Shown piece by piece: positions 1 to 10,201 of a stretch of DNA of 19,105 nt; the first letter of the stretch is position 1, and the number at the start of each line of letters is the position of its first letter. A program made the position numbers and the translations under genes. The notes beneath the pieces were generated by a model. It made no database searches. It had not been told where the DNA came from and worked only from the letters and a program-made list of their open reading frames with translations. Origin of the DNA: Auxenochlorella pyrenoidosa (lineage: Eukaryota; Chlorophyta; Trebouxiophyceae; Chlorellales; Chlorellaceae); the NCBI GenBank assembly GCA_001430745.1, contig KQ482038.1:62763-81867 (forward strand), read 5' to 3'.

Positions 1-281
1 GGGGGGGGCGCTTGCCACGGGGGGTTGTGCGGCTGCAGTGTTTGGGTTGCAGCGGCTGCCAGGCGCCGGCGTGCACGCGCACGCTCGCGCTCTCGTGGTG
101 GAGGGAAGCGAGGCAGCCCCGGTGCAACTCGCTCCCGCCGTGACTCGTGCTTCGCTCCACCCTCGACCATCCGCATACCCATCCCCAGCCCTGCGCCCAG
201 CAACCAACCCACCCACCAACACGCCCGCTCTCCCCCAACAACCTCCCACCCCTCCCTACCCTCTCCCCTACCCCCCTGCAG
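1..281 (+). other. Upstream part of PP2C gene, probably mostly intron
   Basis: No coding exon can be assigned here. The stretch ends in a long C-rich pyrimidine tract and a clean acceptor (ctgcag, AG at 280-281) that opens the first recognisable phosphatase exon. The N-terminal two thirds of a PP2C domain should lie upstream, outside the window. Bases 1-60 could hold the tail of an earlier exon, but I cannot support one. Confidence 0.5.
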
Positions 282-1317
282 GCCCGCTGAGCTGGAGCGC
301 ATCACAGCCTCAGGCGGCCGCGTCACACGCCTGGCCACCGACCGGTTTGGCAACCCGGCGGGCCCCTTCCGCGTGTTTGTGCCCAACTGCTGGAGCCCCG
401 GGCTGGCCCTAAGCCGCGCCTTTGGCGACACACGTGAGGCCGGGGGGCTGGCCACATGAGTTGGCAACGGCACCGGCCAGCCCTCGAGTTCGTGCAGCCT
501 GCCCTGCGTCTCGTCTTGGCAGGGCTGCGGCCTGCAGCCTGGGCGGCATGCCGCCCAACCGCGCCTGCCGCGCCCCCAGCCTCCACCCCACTTTGCTTGC
601 CCACCCGTGCTGCACCCATTAACGCCGCCCCCAGGCCCCCCCAACCCCCTCGCCGCAGTGGCCAGCACTGTGGGCGTGACCTCCAAGCCCGAGGTCACGG
701 TGCTGCCCCTCCCCCAGGCAGCCACCCCAGAGGGCGAGCTGGCGCTGGCGGGCGTGTCCAATGCCGCAGCCGCCTCCTGCTGCTCTTCCTGCTCTGATGG
801 TGGCCCGCCCGCCCCGCCCGCCACGGAGCGGCACGTGCTCATTGTGGCCTCGGACGGCCTGTGGGAGTGGGTGTCAAACACCACTGCTGTGGCCATCGCC
901 GCGGCTGCTGCCACTGGTGAGTCCCTGGCTGCTGCCGCTCTGGGGCGCCTGCTGTTGCCGGGCAGCTGCTGCCTGAGCTGCCTCGATGGGCAGGCCCCGC
1001 CGCCGCCGCTGCTTCAGCCGCCTGCTGCCGAGGTGGCAGGCCGCGCCTTGCTGCGCCCTCTCCTGCTCGGCCCCCTGCGCTCGCCTTGTGCACCTGGGGC
1101 CGGCAACTGCGGCTCTGGCAGGAGCGCTCTTGCTCCCTGCTGTCTCTCTCAAGCGCTACGGCCCCCCCACCGCGCCCCGCCCTGCGCCTCCCCTCCCCAC
1201 GCAGCCGAGGACGCCGCCCACGCGCTGGTGGAAGCTGCCCAGAAGCAGTGGGCGGTGCGGTACCGCGGCCGCAACTGCGACGACGTCACCGTGGTGGTTG
1301 CCTTCCTGGAGCGCTGA
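282..1317 (+). CDS. PP2C-type Ser/Thr protein phosphatase, C-terminal part (5' truncated)
   Basis: The product is a metal-dependent (Mg/Mn) protein serine/threonine phosphatase of the PPM/PP2C family. Three exons are visible: 282-433, 659-916 and 1205-1317 (TGA). They join in frame through gtgagg and gtgagt donors and cag acceptors. Joined, they read GPFRVFVPNCWSPGLALSRA, then FGDTLASTVGVTSKPEV, then VLIVASDGLWEWVSN, and end NCDDVTVVVAFLER. These are the late PP2C motifs: LSRAFGD, the ASDGLWE aspartate and the DDVT aspartate that bind metal. The Cys/Ala/Pro-rich insert between PEV and VLIVASDG is not typical of the family. The N-terminal motifs (RxxxED, DGHGG) lie outside the window, so substrate and clade cannot be fixed. 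The GPxRVxxP-SPGLALSRAFGD spacing resembles plant/algal PP2Cs of the PP2C33/73 kind (recalled, not searched). Confidence 0.9.
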
Positions 1318-2599
1318 AAGGGCTTTTTCAAAGCGCTGAACAAGCCCATTCTGGAGCGCTCAAGCGCCTCTTCTGGGGCGCCCGAACATGCGCCCCGCTT
1401 TTTCCTGGAACCCGCACGCGGTTCGCCGACGTGCGCCGCGGGCCATGCTAAGCACCCCCCGGCCCGCCCACAAGTTTCGTCTGCCAACCCGGCCCAGTGC
1501 ACACCCGATCCGATGCGAGCGTTGCAGGACATGTCTGCGCATCTCATCAATCTGCACCCATCCACCCTGGAACGCAACCGAAACGCCCAACCCGCCGCCA
1601 ACAAGGCGCCTCGCCAGCCTAGGTTTTGACCCTGCAGACTGCCCTCTGCCCCAGCTTCCTGTTTTCGCCCCACTCTGCACACAACCCCACGCGCCTTTCC
1701 CTCTGTGCGGGCAGCAGCGCAGCAGCCCCACGGGGTTCAGTTTTCGCAGCAGGCCCCACCCGCTCTGCACCCCGCCGGCCCACCCTGTTCCCTCGTGCAG
1801 GCCCTTTTCCTCCTCTCCCGGCGCGCCTGCCGCCCACCTGCCCTTCTCTTGTTTCCCTCGTTTATTTCATCGCGTGGCTCGCGGTGCGGGCCACCTGCCG
1901 CCATCACTTGACTGACTACCTGCCCCTTGCTCTCTCTTTCCCTCCCACTCCTCCTCCCCGCCCTGTGCCCCACCCCCAAGCCCTGTGGTGCCCCCTGTGC
2001 TTAACCGCAATGCGCCCCCAACATAACCGGGCCGGCCGCGCGACGGGGCGCCTGTGCACGCACAGCGCGCAGCCGCGCCGTAACCCGCCCCGCCGTGCGC
2101 GCCGCCGTCCCCCCGATTTTGAAATGCCTGACTCAGACCTGGTTCTTTCATAACCTTTATGCCATCCGCATGCTGCTGCTGAAAGCAAGTGTTCCAACCC
2201 GCTGCCCCCTCTCATGTCCTTGCGAAACAACAAGGTAGATACCCCCTGCTTTCCCCCCTCGCTGCGCACCCGCCACGAGCCCCTTTCTCATCAGGGCTGT
2301 TGCCGCCGCCTCATGCCACTTCCCAGGGCCCTGTCCCATTCTCGTTTGGCCTGCGCATTTTCCAGCCCCTTGTGAGGCTGCATCATAACCTGCCCTGCTC
2401 CCTTCGAAACCCGGCCAGCCTTAGGTAGGGATCCAGCCTGAGCATCGCCCAAGAACTGTCCCCATTTATCTGCCCAGGACTGCTGTAAGATTCGACAGCC
2501 TGTGGCATGGCACGGCGGTTGCAAGGGGCAGGTGCAAGCAGGGCGCAGGCATCCACAAGAGGGTTGTGGTGCAGGGGCACGCTTGTGTTGGCCCGCCAG
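1318..2599. other. Gene-free convergent 3' region between PP2C and VPS50
   Basis: About 1.3 kb with no credible coding exon. The plus strand is strongly pyrimidine-rich, especially about 1640-2010, and the open frames here are proline/serine/arginine-rich products of that composition. It most likely holds a long PP2C 3' UTR and the VPS50 3' UTR. The only TGTAA seen is on the plus strand at 2484; no minus-strand TGTAA was found below the VPS50 stop. Confidence 0.55.
2484..2488 (+). promoter_or_regulatory. Possible TGTAA poly(A) signal for PP2C gene
   Basis: TGTAA is the usual green-algal polyadenylation signal. This is the only plus-strand copy I found between the PP2C stop (1317) and the VPS50 stop codon. 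If real, it implies a 3' UTR of about 1.2 kb, which is long but not unheard of in green algae. A chance 5-mer is possible. Confidence 0.35.
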
Positions 2600-5500
2600 C
2601 TAGCCAGCCCCCCAGCTGCTGCCCCAGCTGCCCCCGCCACCGCTGCTCGGCGCGCCGCCAGCAAGGGCCCGCAGGTCTGCTTCCACCTGCAGGCAGAACG
2701 GGATCACGTGCACGAAACGAAAAGGGTTGGCAAGGCATGCCACAGCGGGCTACACAGCTACGCCATGGGCCGCCTCTTCCTCTGCTGCACTGGCATTGCA
2801 TGCAGTCACCCCCCTCGCCAAGCGCCTGGAACCGACATGCCAGGCCAGGTAAGAGAGGGGTGCCCGAGCCCGCCCCCCCGACCCCCCCCTCACCCCACCC
2901 CACCCCCCACCACCCACCCACACACCCCCACCCCCACCCGCCCACCTGCGCCACCAGCGTCGCCTTGTCCTTCTTCTTCAAGCCGCTGCTCTCCGCGATG
3001 CACGACGTCAGTGCCAGCACCTGGAGACGCGGGCAAGGCCGGGGAGGCAGGGTCAGCAGCTGTTCCCTTTGCGGACCGGCAACCGGAGTTCCTGTTCGTT
3101 GGCACGCATGGGGGTGGGTGCACTGGCAGCAGGAGTGCCAGTCAACTGTGCAGCACGGCGGCTCCACAGCGCAGGCAAGGGGGGAGCGGGGAGCTGGCAA
3201 GCGTCGGCAAACTGCGCGCAAACAGGCACGAGTCTGCGCTGCATCTCCACCTCACACCCCAGTGCGCTGCTCCCCAAGCTGGCGCCACCTGCTGGGGAGT
3301 GTATTCTGCGTGAGTCTGCGCCCAGTGCGTGAGCTCGCTCAGCGGAATGTAGAAGGCCTGCGCAGCACAAGAAAGCAACTGCTCCCGGTCATCCCCAGGT
3401 GCTTTGAACAATCACAAATCGGGCGCTGACAGCCGCCGGCTGTAGGGTGTATGTGTAATGCACAACCTGCCAGCGCCAGTGTAGAAGTCAGAGAAAGTGA
3501 GAGCCTTGAAACGCTCCAGCAGCTGCATGCGAGCAAAAACAGCTGCAGCACAGACCAGCAACATGGGCGTGGACAACAGCAGCGCAGGCATGCCCGGTCA
3601 CTTGCCCCCCCCTCCCAAAAAAACCAAAAACAAAAAAAACAGCCCCTGCCTTGATGTAGGTGTCCACCAGGCGAAGCAGGTGCGGCGCCGTGTCCTGCAC
3701 CGCGGGCGGCAGCACGTGCGCCAGCGCGCGGCTCACGCCCTGCAGGGCAGGGCAGCGGCACGGGCAGCCGGGGTGTTGAAAAGTGGGGGGTCGGTTCAGG
3801 AGGCAGGGCAGCGCTGCAATCAGCCTGGGCGTCTCCAAGGGACGCCAGCTGCCACGCATGCTCTGGGCAGGCGTGAGGCCCCCTGGATGCACCTACCTGC
3901 AGGTCAAGGCTCATGGCCGCCCGCCCCTCCAAGCTGCACCGCTTGCACCGCGAGAAGCCCTCCAGGCAGGCCTCGGCCACGTGCGCCGCCACGGCAGACC
4001 AGAGGCGGGCGGCATCGGCCGCGCCAAGGCTTGGCACCTGCTGGGAGATGCAAGGGGCGTCAAGGCATCGACGGGTGTGCAGGCATTGGCGGCTGTGCAG
4101 GCGTCGGCGGCTGTGCAGCAGGAGGCTGGGCAGAGTGTTCGTGGCAGCGCAGAGGGACGAAGCATGGGGCAAAGCTGGCATCAGCGACACCTCGTGCTTG
4201 GCACCGAGCCTGTGCCACAGCCCTGCTCTGCCCGGCCCCAGCCCTCACCTGTGCCAGCCGGTCGCGCAGCAGCTCCAGCTGCCGCCCCAGCTCGTCCACC
4301 CAGGCGCCCTGCCCCGTGGGCGGCTCGCCCAGTACCCAGTTGGCCGCCCCCAGGCGGTCGGGCACCCAGCGCAGCGGCAGCAGCAGGCGCGCGCCTGCAG
4401 CAAGGCCGAGGCGACGATGGATTGCGGCTGCAGCAGTGCCTGCTGGCAAGCTGGGACCAGCGTCCCTGCTGGCCTTTGCCTGCAACCCTTGTCATCCAGC
4501 CCCTGGATGAGCACACCACCTGTGCACCCGGTGTCAAGCATGCTCTGCCCCTCGCATGCACCCACGCCTGCACTCGCTGGCCGCACCATCAGCCGCCTGC
4601 ATGTGCGCCTCCTCACCTGCCCGCACCACCAGATCTCGGAGGTCCTCCGCCGCCCCGACAGTGCGAGACAGGAAGGCATCAAGGGCGGGCGTCTCGCCCG
4701 GCGGCAGCGCCGCCGCCAGCGCGCTGCGCGCGCGCTGCAGCTGCACCGCCACCGCCAACAGCGACTCTGATGCCGTGGTGCGCTCCAGCAGGCCCCACAG
4801 GTTGCCTGCGTTGCTGACGACGCTGCTCTCGGCTGCGGGAGCCAGGCTGGCGGCGGCGGCAGCAGCGGCAACCGCTGACGTGCCTCCTCCTGCCCAAGCC
4901 GGCGTGCTGCTGACAGCCTGCATGCTGGCAACGGCCCCAGCGGGCCCCACACCTGCCGCCGACGCAGCACCGCTGCTGGCACTGCTGCCTGGCAGCGTCC
5001 GCCTAAAGTACTGCGCTGCAGTGCCCATGGCGCTGTTTGTGCTGCCGCTGCTGCCGCCGGGTGCGGCCACTGGCTTCAACCCGGCCACCCCCATAGCTGC
5101 GCTTCCGGCCGATGCGACGCTGCCTGCCTGGTGTGGCGGCTCCAGCGCCTTCGCAAGTTTGGACCCAGGCTGCGCCGCAAACAGCTGGCGGTACTTGCCA
5201 ATGCTGTCCCCCGACAGCCGCAGCAGTGTGCCCCGCAGGCGCGGCGTCAGCGCGGGGTCCGCTGCTGGCCCGCTGCCGCCGGCCAGCGGGCCGTGGTGGT
5301 GCTGCCCAGCCCCTGCCGCTGCCTGAAGCTCTGCCAGGCTGGTGTCTCCAAAGACCACAAACACGTGCAGCAGATAGAGCTCAAACAGCTCGCAGAGGCC
5401 GGCAAAGATGGAGGGAGCAGCGGCGCGCAGCGGCCTGCGCAGGGGGGCAGGGCATGGGCAAGCGCACCGTGCAGAAGAGGGAGTGACGTTGCAGGGATGC

Positions 5501-8500
5501 GCAATGCCTTTGCGGCTGTACAACTGGGAAGAGGGCAGAGCAAACCTCTGTCGCCTGCTTCACCTAGCCCTTCAAGCAGACACAACCTGGCCTGCCTCAC
5601 CGCATGAGCGCCGCATAATCCCGCATCCATTTGTACATGCGCCAGGATGCGTTTGTGACGGCGGGCGGCGCGTCGCCAGCAGCGGCTGCGCCGGCGGGCA
5701 GGCCCAGCAGATCGGCAGAGGCGCCGCCCCGCGTCTGCACCTGCTGGGTGTCCTCATCAATAAAGTCACCTGCAGCGCGGAATAGATACGTCGAGTGAGG
5801 GAGTTTCACCAGGGGCAGTGCAGGCTGGGCCACCTGGAGGGCTAAAATAAAGCACCAGTGTTCCAAGAATACAGGCAGGCTCTAAGAATCGAGCTGTGCA
5901 TCAGCTTGCTCTGCCATGCCGCTGCAGCCTCCAGGCATTGCCTGCATGCCAGCTTGCCTTCCGCACTGCCTTGCAGGCCTGCAGGCCTACAGCCTAGAAG
6001 GCAGGGCGGCTGAACCCTTACCATAAACATCCTCTGGCTCGGCATCCGCCTCCCCATCCTCTGTGAAGCCCGTACTGTCCTGGGCTTCAGATTGCGCCGC
6101 CGCCGCCGAGGGCGTGTTGCTGGCGCTGCGGGGCACCCCATACTCGTCCACCTCCAGCGCCCGCCCTGCCTGGCTGTCGTCCACGCCGCTGCCGGCCGCC
6201 CCGCCAAAGCCCAGCTGCTGCTGGCGGCGCCGCCCCCGGGGCGACTGCTGCCGCCGCCAGGGGTTGCCGCTGATCACAAACTGCTCAAAGTCTGGGAAGC
6301 CGCCGTTGCTGCTGGCTCCAGCAGCCCGTATGCTGCTGGCAGGCGCGCCGCCCACCTCATCACTGCTGCTGCTGCGGGCTGCCAGCGCTTCTGCCATGCT
6401 GGGCAGGTGCGCCGGCAGCCGCTTCCACACCTCCTTGTCCAGCATGCTGCTCAGCGCCTGGAGGCAGAAAAGGGCAAGGGGATGGGCGGACGTGCAGCGT
6501 AGACTAACAGGGACAGATCCAACATTCAGGTCGATCTGGGTCGCCATTCAGTGCAGCATGGATGCAGGCTGAGAAGCGAGCAGTGCGGGTGTGGATGCCC
6601 AGGCATATGCCCAGGCATAGAAAGTCATCTCTTCAAGCACCGCCCTCCCTTCGACTCGGATGGTGCATGCTGCAGAACACACGCTTTCGAGCTGCACCAA
6701 CCTCAATGTTTGAGTGGTGGTACAGGCGGAAGAACTTGCCGCTCTGGCGCTCCAGCAGCGTGCGCAGCGAGGCGCACTCGCAGCCGGCAAACGACTCTCC
6801 CACCGCCAGGATGCGCTGCGTCCACTCCATGACCTGCAGATGGTGCCCGGACCAAGAGGGGAGGTGATGGCGGGGGCGGAGCTGGGTGGTGAGGAGAGAT
6901 GCCTGCTGTTCCATAGGATCAAGGAAAGGCAGCCAGGGAGCCAGCCCAGCTGCTCTGCTGCCAGTGCGCACCACAGCCTGCACACTTCCCCTATTCCTGT
7001 GAGCACCCGCCTGCAGGAAGTGCTCGCCCTCAAACGCTGCCGGGCTGCTGAGCAGCGCGCCAATGCGCCGCGCCGCCTCCTCCCAGATCAGCCGCCGCCC
7101 GCTCAGGAGCCCAGCGTGCACAGCCTGCAGGAAGCAGAGGCGGCAGTGCTCACTGCGATGGAGACACGCCATGCGAGCATCCACCAAGCCCACTGGAAGC
7201 TCTTTGCAGGAGGTTGTTGATCTCGGTAGCGCCGCCCTCCATGCAATTTGCACCCCTGCTGATCTTCCCCGCCCCAGCACACAGATCTGGCCAGGTCTCC
7301 CCTCCCGAAGCGCCTTGCAGGCTGACTTTCACGGCAGCGTTCCCCTGCACAGCCTCCGCAGCGCCGGCATCCCACCTGCAGCACCGCGCCCCACTCTGCC
7401 TCATCCGACCCGGCACCCCACCTGCAGTACCGTGCCCCACTCTGCCTCGTCCGACGCCTTGGCCTCCAGCTCCTCCAGCTCAGAAGCGGTGCCCCGCTGC
7501 AGCTGCACCTGCAGGCCCATCACCGCCCTGCCCGTCACGGTGACCTCCCCGCCGCCCGGCGAGCCCAGCGGGGGCAGCGGGTCGGCGGCGCCGCCGCTGG
7601 CCCAGCCACCAAACGGGTCGTCGTCCGCTGCCACCTCTGCCGCCGCCGCCGCCGCCGCCCCTCCAGCAGCAGCCCCCTCTGCCGCAGGGCTGCCTCCCAG
7701 CCTCGCCTCCAGGGCGTGCTTGGCTGCCCCCAGGGCCGCCGCCTCGGCGGTGTGCCGCTCCAGCGCCGCCTCGTGCCAGCGGACCATGTGGAAGTGCGAG
7801 ACGAGTATGTCGTACAGCACCATCAGCACGCGGGCCAGGCAGGTGCGGAACAGGTCCGAGGGCAGGAAGCGGACCAGCTCCTGCAGCGGGGGGCACAGCC
7901 GGGTGGGAGGGGGGCCAGCATGGACGGTGCAACACTGGGGGTGTAGGCAATGTGCGTTGCGGCAAGCATGCGAATTGCAAAAGTCTTGAGCACAGCATGT
8001 TATGTTTGCGCAGCAAAGCGCATCCCTTCTTCTCCTTTTGCAGCCACGGCAGCGCACCTGCAGGTTGGCCGCCATCGCCGCCTTCTTCTCAAATCCAGGG
8101 CGCGTCAGCAGCACGCCGCGCACCACCTTTGCGGCGGAGGAGCCGATGGTGGCGATGAAGGCACTCTTCACCTCGTCGCCCAGCTGCATGGAAGCGTGAG
8201 CACAGCCGCGGCGTGTGAAGCATGGATGCCGGCTCAGGAGCGCGGGGGCCACTAGCGGCAGCCAAGGCGGCCCTCCAGCTTTTGACAGACCAACACCACC
8301 ATACCCAACTGCATCCCCAAGCAGGTGGACTGCAGCATGTGGAGGGCACGGGCAAGCGCCCACCTGTGCCACATTTCCCAGGAACATGTAGCCTTCAAGC
8401 ACTTTGGTGTAGTGGCTGGGCCGGAAGTCAGCGCAGACGGCCGCCAGCGCGCCCTCAAGCCGCTGCATGGTGTCTGAGTACAGCCGGTTGATGGTGGCGG

Positions 8501-10201
8501 TGAGCTGCAGGGGTGAGGGCACAGGCGGCGCGGCAGTGAGGGCAGTGGAAACGAGCTGCACGGGTAGATGCTGGCGCTCGGGGCGATTCTAGTGCAGCTG
8601 TGTAGCCTGCTGCCCCACAGCTCTCAGCCAGAACGAGACTGACAGCCAGAACGAGACAGCCAGAAAGACCGCCTCTCCACGCTGACAGCTTCATGCCTAC
8701 TGTCCAGGGCTGCACCCACAAAATCAGCGGCGCTCCCCCTTCCCATGCGCACCTCTCCCGCCACCCTGAGCCCATCCCCCAGCTCCTCCATCGACTGCGT
8801 GCACTGCGCACACAGCCAGAAGGCCTCGGCATACTCCCCGCTCTCCTGCGCCTCCCTGCAAGGCCAGGCAGGCAGGTGGGGCAGGGAGCGGCAGCCGGTT
8901 ACCAAGGGCCTGCAGGCTGGGAGGGAGCTCCCCTGCTGCCCTGCCAGAGTGCAGCTCGTGGCAGCCCTTGCGAGCAGAAGCGCAAGCTGCGACATCCCAG
9001 TCCCTCCTGCCAATTGCATGCGCATCAATCTGTGATGCACGAGTCGCGGTCGGTCTGCGGCCAGCACCCACTTGAGCGCGCGCTGCAGGCTGTTGGCCTG
9101 CTGCAGCTTGAGCAGCACCTCCAGCAGCGCCGACAGGCCCTGCTTGCGCCGCGTGTCTTTGGCAATCTTCAGGTTGGTGGACACCTGCAGGCAGGGGGGA
9201 AGTTCGGGAATAGGGCGTGAGGATGCAAACGTGCCGGCATGCGCGCGGCGATGCCATTCGTGGCACTGGCACCTGTATACATGCGCCTGCTGGCAGCAGG
9301 CTGCCCCGGCATGCCAGCCCTGGTCTTTCGCCACCTCTGCCGCAAGGCAGCCAGCAGTCGGCGGCGCAGGCAGGGCAGGCGCCTGCTGGGCACACGCGCC
9401 TCGCGCAGCGCCAGCGCCAGCCGTTCGCGTGCCAGCTTGGTGGTGGTGTGGGCCGCCTGTAGGTCGTGCTCGACGCGTACCACCTCCTCCACCCCCTCCA
9501 CAAACTTGCCATAGTTGGCCAGCACGTGCTGGGACAGCTTCTCGCTGACAACCTGCATGAGGCGCGCAGAGGTGGGCGGGTGGGGTAGTTGGGAGGCAAG
9601 CAGCCAGAAAACTTGCCACGGCGCAAGCCCAGGGGGAGTATTGGAGACCATTGTCTTTCAATGTTCCCCGGGCCGCAGCTGGGCGTGGGTAATATGGACT
9701 GAACACATGGAAGTCCCCAGGGGCCCGCAGCAGACGCACCATTGCCCGCACCATGCGCACCCATTTGCACGCAAAAGTGCCTGCTTCAGTGGTGATGAGG
9801 CCCTCCCAGCACAGCCACTCTAGATCCCAGCACCCACCGACCTCTAGCACGCCTGTGCGCTCCTCGGCCACAGCCTCGAGGTGTGCCGCCTCGAACGCCA
9901 CGGGCAGCTGCCGCAGCTCATGCTCCAGCGCATCAAACTGCTCGGGCGGCTCGAAATACCCAGGGGCCAGGTCGCGGAGCGCCTCCTCGCCCTGCTCCTC
10001 CTCAGAGGTGCCCGAGGGGCCGGCAGGCAGCACGCCATACCTGCCGGCGGCGCCGCCCCCACGTGCTGCGCCGCCGCCGCCGCCGCCAGTCTGGTCTGCC
10101 TCGCTGGTGCGGCCTCCGCGACGCAGTGAGGCGGTCCTGCTGGTCAGTCGATCACCCAAGCTGCCCAGCTGCCGGCCAAGCTTGCCCAGCGGCGAAGTCA
10201 T
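2600..10201 (-). CDS. VPS50: VPS50/syndetin (CCDC132-like), EARP complex subunit
   Basis: VPS50 replaces VPS54 beside VPS51-53 to form EARP, a tether for endosome recycling. Eighteen exons (minus strand, high to low): 10201-9842, 9552-9394, 9184-9068, 8851-8753, 8504-8364, 8183-8058, 7880-7422, 7124-7011, 6833-6702, 6457-6022, 5769-5601, 5434-4617, 4394-4249, 4037-3897, 3739-3650, 3357-3289, 3020-2946, 2686-2600 (TAG). All join in frame to 1245 aa; human syndetin is about 964. The N-terminal Vps54_N-like part (about 80-370) has YFEPPEQFDALEHELRQLP, HYTKVLEGYMFLG and a MVRWHE motif. FEQFVISGNPW (about 625) matches the human FEQY-GNPF motif. The C-terminal syndetin domain (about 780-1215) has LCELFELYLLHVFVVFG, LWGLLERTTASESL, CLEGFSRCKRCSLEGRAAM and VDTYIK. 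The extra length is Ala/Gly/Ser-rich inserts (about 395-470, 600-700, 815-950). Introns 8 and 15 look GC-AG. The exon 4 acceptor is uncertain (8851 or 8855). Exon 18 is inferred from splice signals only. Confidence 0.93.
2862..2945 (-). repeat. G-rich tract at start of VPS50 intron 17
   Basis: On the minus strand the intron beginning at 2945 opens with gtgggcgggtgggggtgggg and continues as runs of three to eight Gs for about 80 nt. On the coding strand this is a dense G-triplet tract directly after the 5' splice site. It could form G-quadruplexes or act as an intronic GGG splicing enhancer, which is known in other eukaryotes. No function is shown here. Confidence 0.7.
3616..3649 (-). promoter_or_regulatory. 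GC 5' splice site of VPS50 intron 15 with U-rich tract
   Basis: Exon 15 ends ...ATC AAG at 3650 and the intron begins gcaggg (3649 downward). It is followed within 10 nt by T8-G-T5-GG-T7 on the minus strand, the longest T-rich run in this GC-rich window. Joining AAG to the acceptor at 3359/3358 gives VDTYIK-AFYIPLSEL, which fits the conserved TYIK-AYYLTEND stretch of syndetins. The nearest GT alternative (gct|gttttt) is a poor donor and would insert three residues. Confidence 0.7.
4064..4117 (-). repeat. Three 18-bp tandem units in VPS50 intron 13
   Basis: Plus-strand units begin at 4064, 4082 and 4100, each of the form ggc(a/g)t(c/t)g(a/g)cgg(g/c)tgtgca. On the gene strand the array lies just upstream of the exon 14 acceptor (AG at 4039-4038), with its nearest edge about 25 nt away. 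It therefore falls in the branch-point region. The units differ by two to four substitutions. Confidence 0.8.
7371..7457 (-). repeat. 46-bp tandem duplication spanning VPS50 exon 7 end and 5' splice site
   Basis: Plus-strand copies start at 7371 and 7417, about 40 nt each with three mismatches. Each contains the complement of cag|gtggg. On the gene strand the 7417 copy is the true end of exon 7 (SDEAEWGTVLQ). The 7371 copy, inside intron 7, would encode SDEAEWGAVLQ in another frame and keeps a full donor. Reading on from exon 7 meets a TGA made by the second copy, so use of the downstream donor would truncate the protein. Confidence 0.85.
7630..7665 (-). repeat. GCC trinucleotide run coding polyalanine in VPS50
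   Basis: A near-perfect (GCC)n stretch on the plus strand encodes an uninterrupted alanine run (about residues 412-416 and flanks) in the non-conserved part of exon 7, just before DDDPFGG. Similar GCC runs occur at about 10066-10090 (glycines in VPS50 exon 1) and about 13863-13892 (alanines in RRP43 exon 3). They are typical low-complexity expansions in GC-rich algal genes. Confidence 0.7.
8625..8666 (-). repeat. Short tandem repeat in VPS50 intron 4
   Basis: The plus-strand motif cagccagaacgaga occurs at 8625 and 8643, with a partial third copy (cagccagaaa) at 8657. Period is 18 then 14. It lies in mid-intron, away from either splice site, and overlaps no coding sequence. Confidence 0.75.

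Noticed and set aside
903..943. Apparent duplication ggctgctgcc across the PP2C second donor (917)
   Set aside because: It resembles the other donor duplications, but the match is a GCTGCTGCC low-complexity run of about 11 nt, too weak to count as a fifth case.
1388..2153. Pro/Ser-rich open frames (175 aa each) after the PP2C stop
   Set aside because: Their composition follows the pyrimidine-rich strand. Several frames are open at once and none has a recognisable motif, so the region is treated as 3' UTR or intergenic.
2507..4817. Overlapping plus-strand open frames of 268, 287, 337, 344 and 285 aa
   Set aside because: They lie antisense to VPS50 exons and introns, are low-complexity Pro/Ala/Arg products, and vanish as candidates once the conserved minus-strand exons are assigned.
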